Assembly: GCA_002763025.1 (NCBI GenBank)
Contig: PCYG01000041.1
Span: 1 to 6,995 of the forward strand
DNA: 6,995 nt
Source of the DNA: Candidatus Woesearchaeota archaeon CG10_big_fil_rev_8_21_14_0_10_32_24
GTDB lineage: Archaea > Nanobdellota > Nanobdellia > Woesearchaeales > GW2011-AR9
Reading direction: 5' to 3'
The notes below the pieces were generated by a model. The model worked only from the letters and a program-made list of their open reading frames with translations, did not search any database and was not told the DNA's origin. The position numbers and the translations under genes are program-made. Positions 5,597 through 6,995 of the stretch are shown in pieces (the stretch's first letter is position 1; each line of letters opens with the position of its first letter).

Positions 5597-5651
5597 TGTT
5601 TGCTCTTAATTAGTCGCTGCAAGCAGCGGGGTATGAACCCATTCGCAAACA
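5597..5651. other. Stem-loop 2: related GCAAGC hairpin
   Basis: TGTTTGC (5597-5603) pairs with GCAAACA (5645-5651). Inside, CGCTG-CAAG-CAGCG (5615-5628) forms a hairpin followed by GGGTATG, the same tip and 3' flank as stem-loop 1. A further GGG (5629-5631) can pair with CCC (5638-5640). Compared with stem-loop 1, two stem pairs change on both sides (A-T to T-A and A-T to G-C), so pairing is kept while sequence drifts. Confidence 0.6.
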
Positions 5652-5670
5652 ATAAACAACAACGGGGTTC

Positions 5671-5700
5671 CTTTTACTTTGTTTTACTTTATTTTACTTG
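5671..5700 (+). repeat. Three TTTTACTT repeats with 10-bp spacing
   Basis: TTTTACTT occurs at 5672-5679, 5682-5689 and 5692-5699, one helical turn apart, about 55 bp before the PAN TATA box. It could be a set of phased protein-binding sites, phased T-tracts that bend DNA, or simple slippage. Confidence 0.6.
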
Positions 5701-5751
5701 AATTTGCCAAATGTTAAAACGATAAAACATCAAACTGATCAAGAAACAACT

Positions 5752-5783
5752 AAATATTTAAAAAGCAAGGGAGTATTTGAGGT
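5752..5783 (+). promoter_or_regulatory. PAN promoter (TATA) and Shine-Dalgarno
   Basis: AAATATTTAAA (5752-5762) is a good archaeal TATA box; at 25-26 nt its start point would be about 5781-5784, giving a leader of only a few bases. GAGGT at 5779-5783, four bases before the ATG, resembles a Shine-Dalgarno but would be only partly transcribed from that start. The gene may thus be near-leaderless, or a more upstream promoter may be used. Confidence 0.5.
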
Positions 5784-5787
5784 AAAT

Positions 5788-6995
5788 ATGACAAAAGAAG
5801 ATATTGCAAAAAAAATAGTGTACTCAGAAATGATTGATTCTCATGACGTAGAAACCGAAAATGTACTTCTTACATCAACTGTGGAACGTTTACAAGAAGA
5901 AAATATCATTATCAGTAAGACCTTAAACCGTTTGGAAGAAGAAAGTGCAATGTTACGCGAATTATTTAACAGTGCAAATAATGAATTAAATAGTTTAAAA
6001 AGTCCCGCATTACTAGTTGCAGAAGTATCAAACATCTATGAAGACAATAAAGCAATCATCAAATTACCTAATGGGAATAAATTCTTTTGCTTTGTTTCTA
6101 AAGACGCTAAAAATATCAGAAGTGGAGATCATGTATTTCTGGATCAAAAATCTTTAAATGTAGTTGGGCGTGCTAATCTTGTAAATAATGGAGATGTAGA
6201 AAAATACATCAACATGGAAAAACCAACGCAAAATTGGAAAGAAATTGGTGGATTAGTAGATGAAATTCAAGAAATCAAAGAAGTGATTGAATTGCCATTA
6301 AAAAAACCACATCTTTTTGAAAAGGTAGGAATTGAACCACCTAAAGGTATTTTATTACATGGCCCTCCTGGAACTGGAAAAACATTATTAGCAAAGGCTG
6401 TTGCACATTCCACAAATGCAACATTCATTGAAGTCGTTGGTTCTGAATTAGTGCAGAAATTTATTGGGGAAGGTGCAAAACTTGTGAAAGAAATATTTGC
6501 ATTAGCGAGATCAAAAGCCCCAACAATCATCTTTATTGATGAAATTGATGCACTTGCATCACAAAGAATGGATACTGGCACTTCCGGTGAACGAGAAGTA
6601 AATAGAACATTCATGCAATTACTTGCAGAAATTGATGGATTTAAATCATTAGATAATGTAAAAATTATTGGAGCAACAAACAGAATAGATATATTAGATT
6701 CCGCAATCATTAGACCAGGAAGATTAGACCGATTAATTGAAATTGGACTTCCTAATGAAGAAGGACGCCATGAAATCCTAAAAGTTCATACAAAAAGAAT
6801 GAATCTTCAAAAAGTAAATCTTAAAAAACTTGCAACTGAAATGGAAGGTTTTACAGGTGCTGAGATTAAAGCGGCTTGTACAGAATCCGGTTTCTTTGCA
6901 ATTCGGGAAGATAGAGATCATGTAACACAAGAAGATTTCATAGTTGCAATTGAAAAAGTGAGATTTGAAGAAGAAGATGAACATCCTGGTGCATT
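5788..6995 (+). CDS. Proteasome-activating nucleotidase (PAN), 3' partial
   Basis: AAA+ ATPase that forms a hexameric ring, unfolds proteins and feeds them into the archaeal 20S proteasome. The 402 visible residues show the full layout: a coiled coil at about 24-71, then the SPALLVAEV junction (P73, the position of the PAN cis-proline) and an OB domain to about 130. The AAA+ domain follows, with Walker A GPPGTGKT (192-199), the pore loop KFIGEGAKLV (F225-I226-G227), Walker B IIFIDEID (247-254), sensor 1 GATNR (295-299), and RPGRLDR with arginine fingers R309 and R312. The helical lid contains EGFTGAEIKAACTESG. PAN proteins are about 400-430 residues, so roughly 20-30 residues, including the C-terminal HbYX motif that docks on the 20S ring, lie beyond the window. 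The ATG has a TATA box and GAGGT upstream. The frame is open upstream to 5656 but offers no ATG there. Confidence 0.95.
   Translation, partial: MTKEDIAKKIVYSEMIDSHDVETENVLLTSTVERLQEENIIISKTLNRLEEESAMLRELFNSANNELNSLKSPALLVAEVSNIYEDNKAIIKLPNGNKFFCFVSKDAKNIRSGDHVFLDQKSLNVVGRANLVNNGDVEKYINMEKPTQNWKEIGGLVDEIQEIKEVIELPLKKPHLFEKVGIEPPKGILLHGPPGTGKTLLAKAVAHSTNATFIEVVGSELVQKFIGEGAKLVKEIFALARSKAPTIIFIDEIDALASQRMDTGTSGEREVNRTFMQLLAEIDGFKSLDNVKIIGATNRIDILDSAIIRPGRLDRLIEIGLPNEEGRHEILKVHTKRMNLQKVNLKKLATEMEGFTGAEIKAACTESGFFAIREDRDHVTQEDFIVAIEKVRFEEEDEHPGA

Noticed and set aside
5656..5787. N-terminal extension of PAN in the open upstream frame
   Set aside because: No ATG in frame; the TATA box and GAGGT lie inside it; and the N-terminal length from 5788 is already compatible with known PAN proteins.
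5841..6984. Minus-strand open frames opposite PAN
   Set aside because: They lie antisense to a well-supported PAN gene with all AAA+ motifs and have no protein family features.

Overview
The window looks like chromosomal DNA of an AT-rich archaeon, most likely of the DPANN type (Woesearchaeota/Pacearchaeota-like), though the lineage is an inference. Support comes from a proteasome-activating nucleotidase (PAN), archaeal TATA-box promoters placed about 26 nt before start codons (leaderless transcripts), compact gene spacing, a lysine/alanine-rich histone H1-like protein, and an exported transglutaminase-like protein. No mobile element, CRISPR array or tRNA/rRNA gene was recognised.

Layout. 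Positions 1-262 hold no protein gene but contain a strongly base-paired, locally GC-rich segment (63-230), probably a structured RNA on the + strand. Positions 268-2759 are a minus-strand operon with 1-nt gaps: a stand-alone ThiI-type PP-loop sulfurtransferase domain, cysteinyl-tRNA synthetase, then a Nudix hydrolase. The Nudix reading frame is cut by an in-frame TAA; a convincing Nudix C-terminus continues in the same frame beyond it. Positions 2760-3019 lie between divergent genes and hold both promoters plus a second candidate structured RNA (2808-2972) with nested stems and a possible pseudoknot. Positions 3020-4975 encode a 651-residue secreted transglutaminase-like protein. Convergent to it, 5028-5297 (minus) encodes the repetitive H1-like protein. 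Positions 5301-5787 are a 490-nt non-coding stretch with the H1 promoter and Shine-Dalgarno, a very A-rich block, two related hairpins whose stems covary, a 10-bp-phased triple repeat and the PAN promoter. PAN runs off the right edge.

How the genes fit together. The operon is translation-centred: CysS charges tRNA-Cys, and the ThiI-type enzyme would thiolate tRNA (s4U8) or serve another sulfur-transfer step. PAN unfolds substrates for the 20S proteasome. The H1-like protein would compact DNA. The transglutaminase-like protein acts outside the membrane.

The least explained content is in the gaps: two candidate RNAs and the twin GCAAGC hairpins. The G-T wobble pattern favours the + strand as the RNA strand for both candidate RNAs. 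None could be assigned to a known RNA family by eye.
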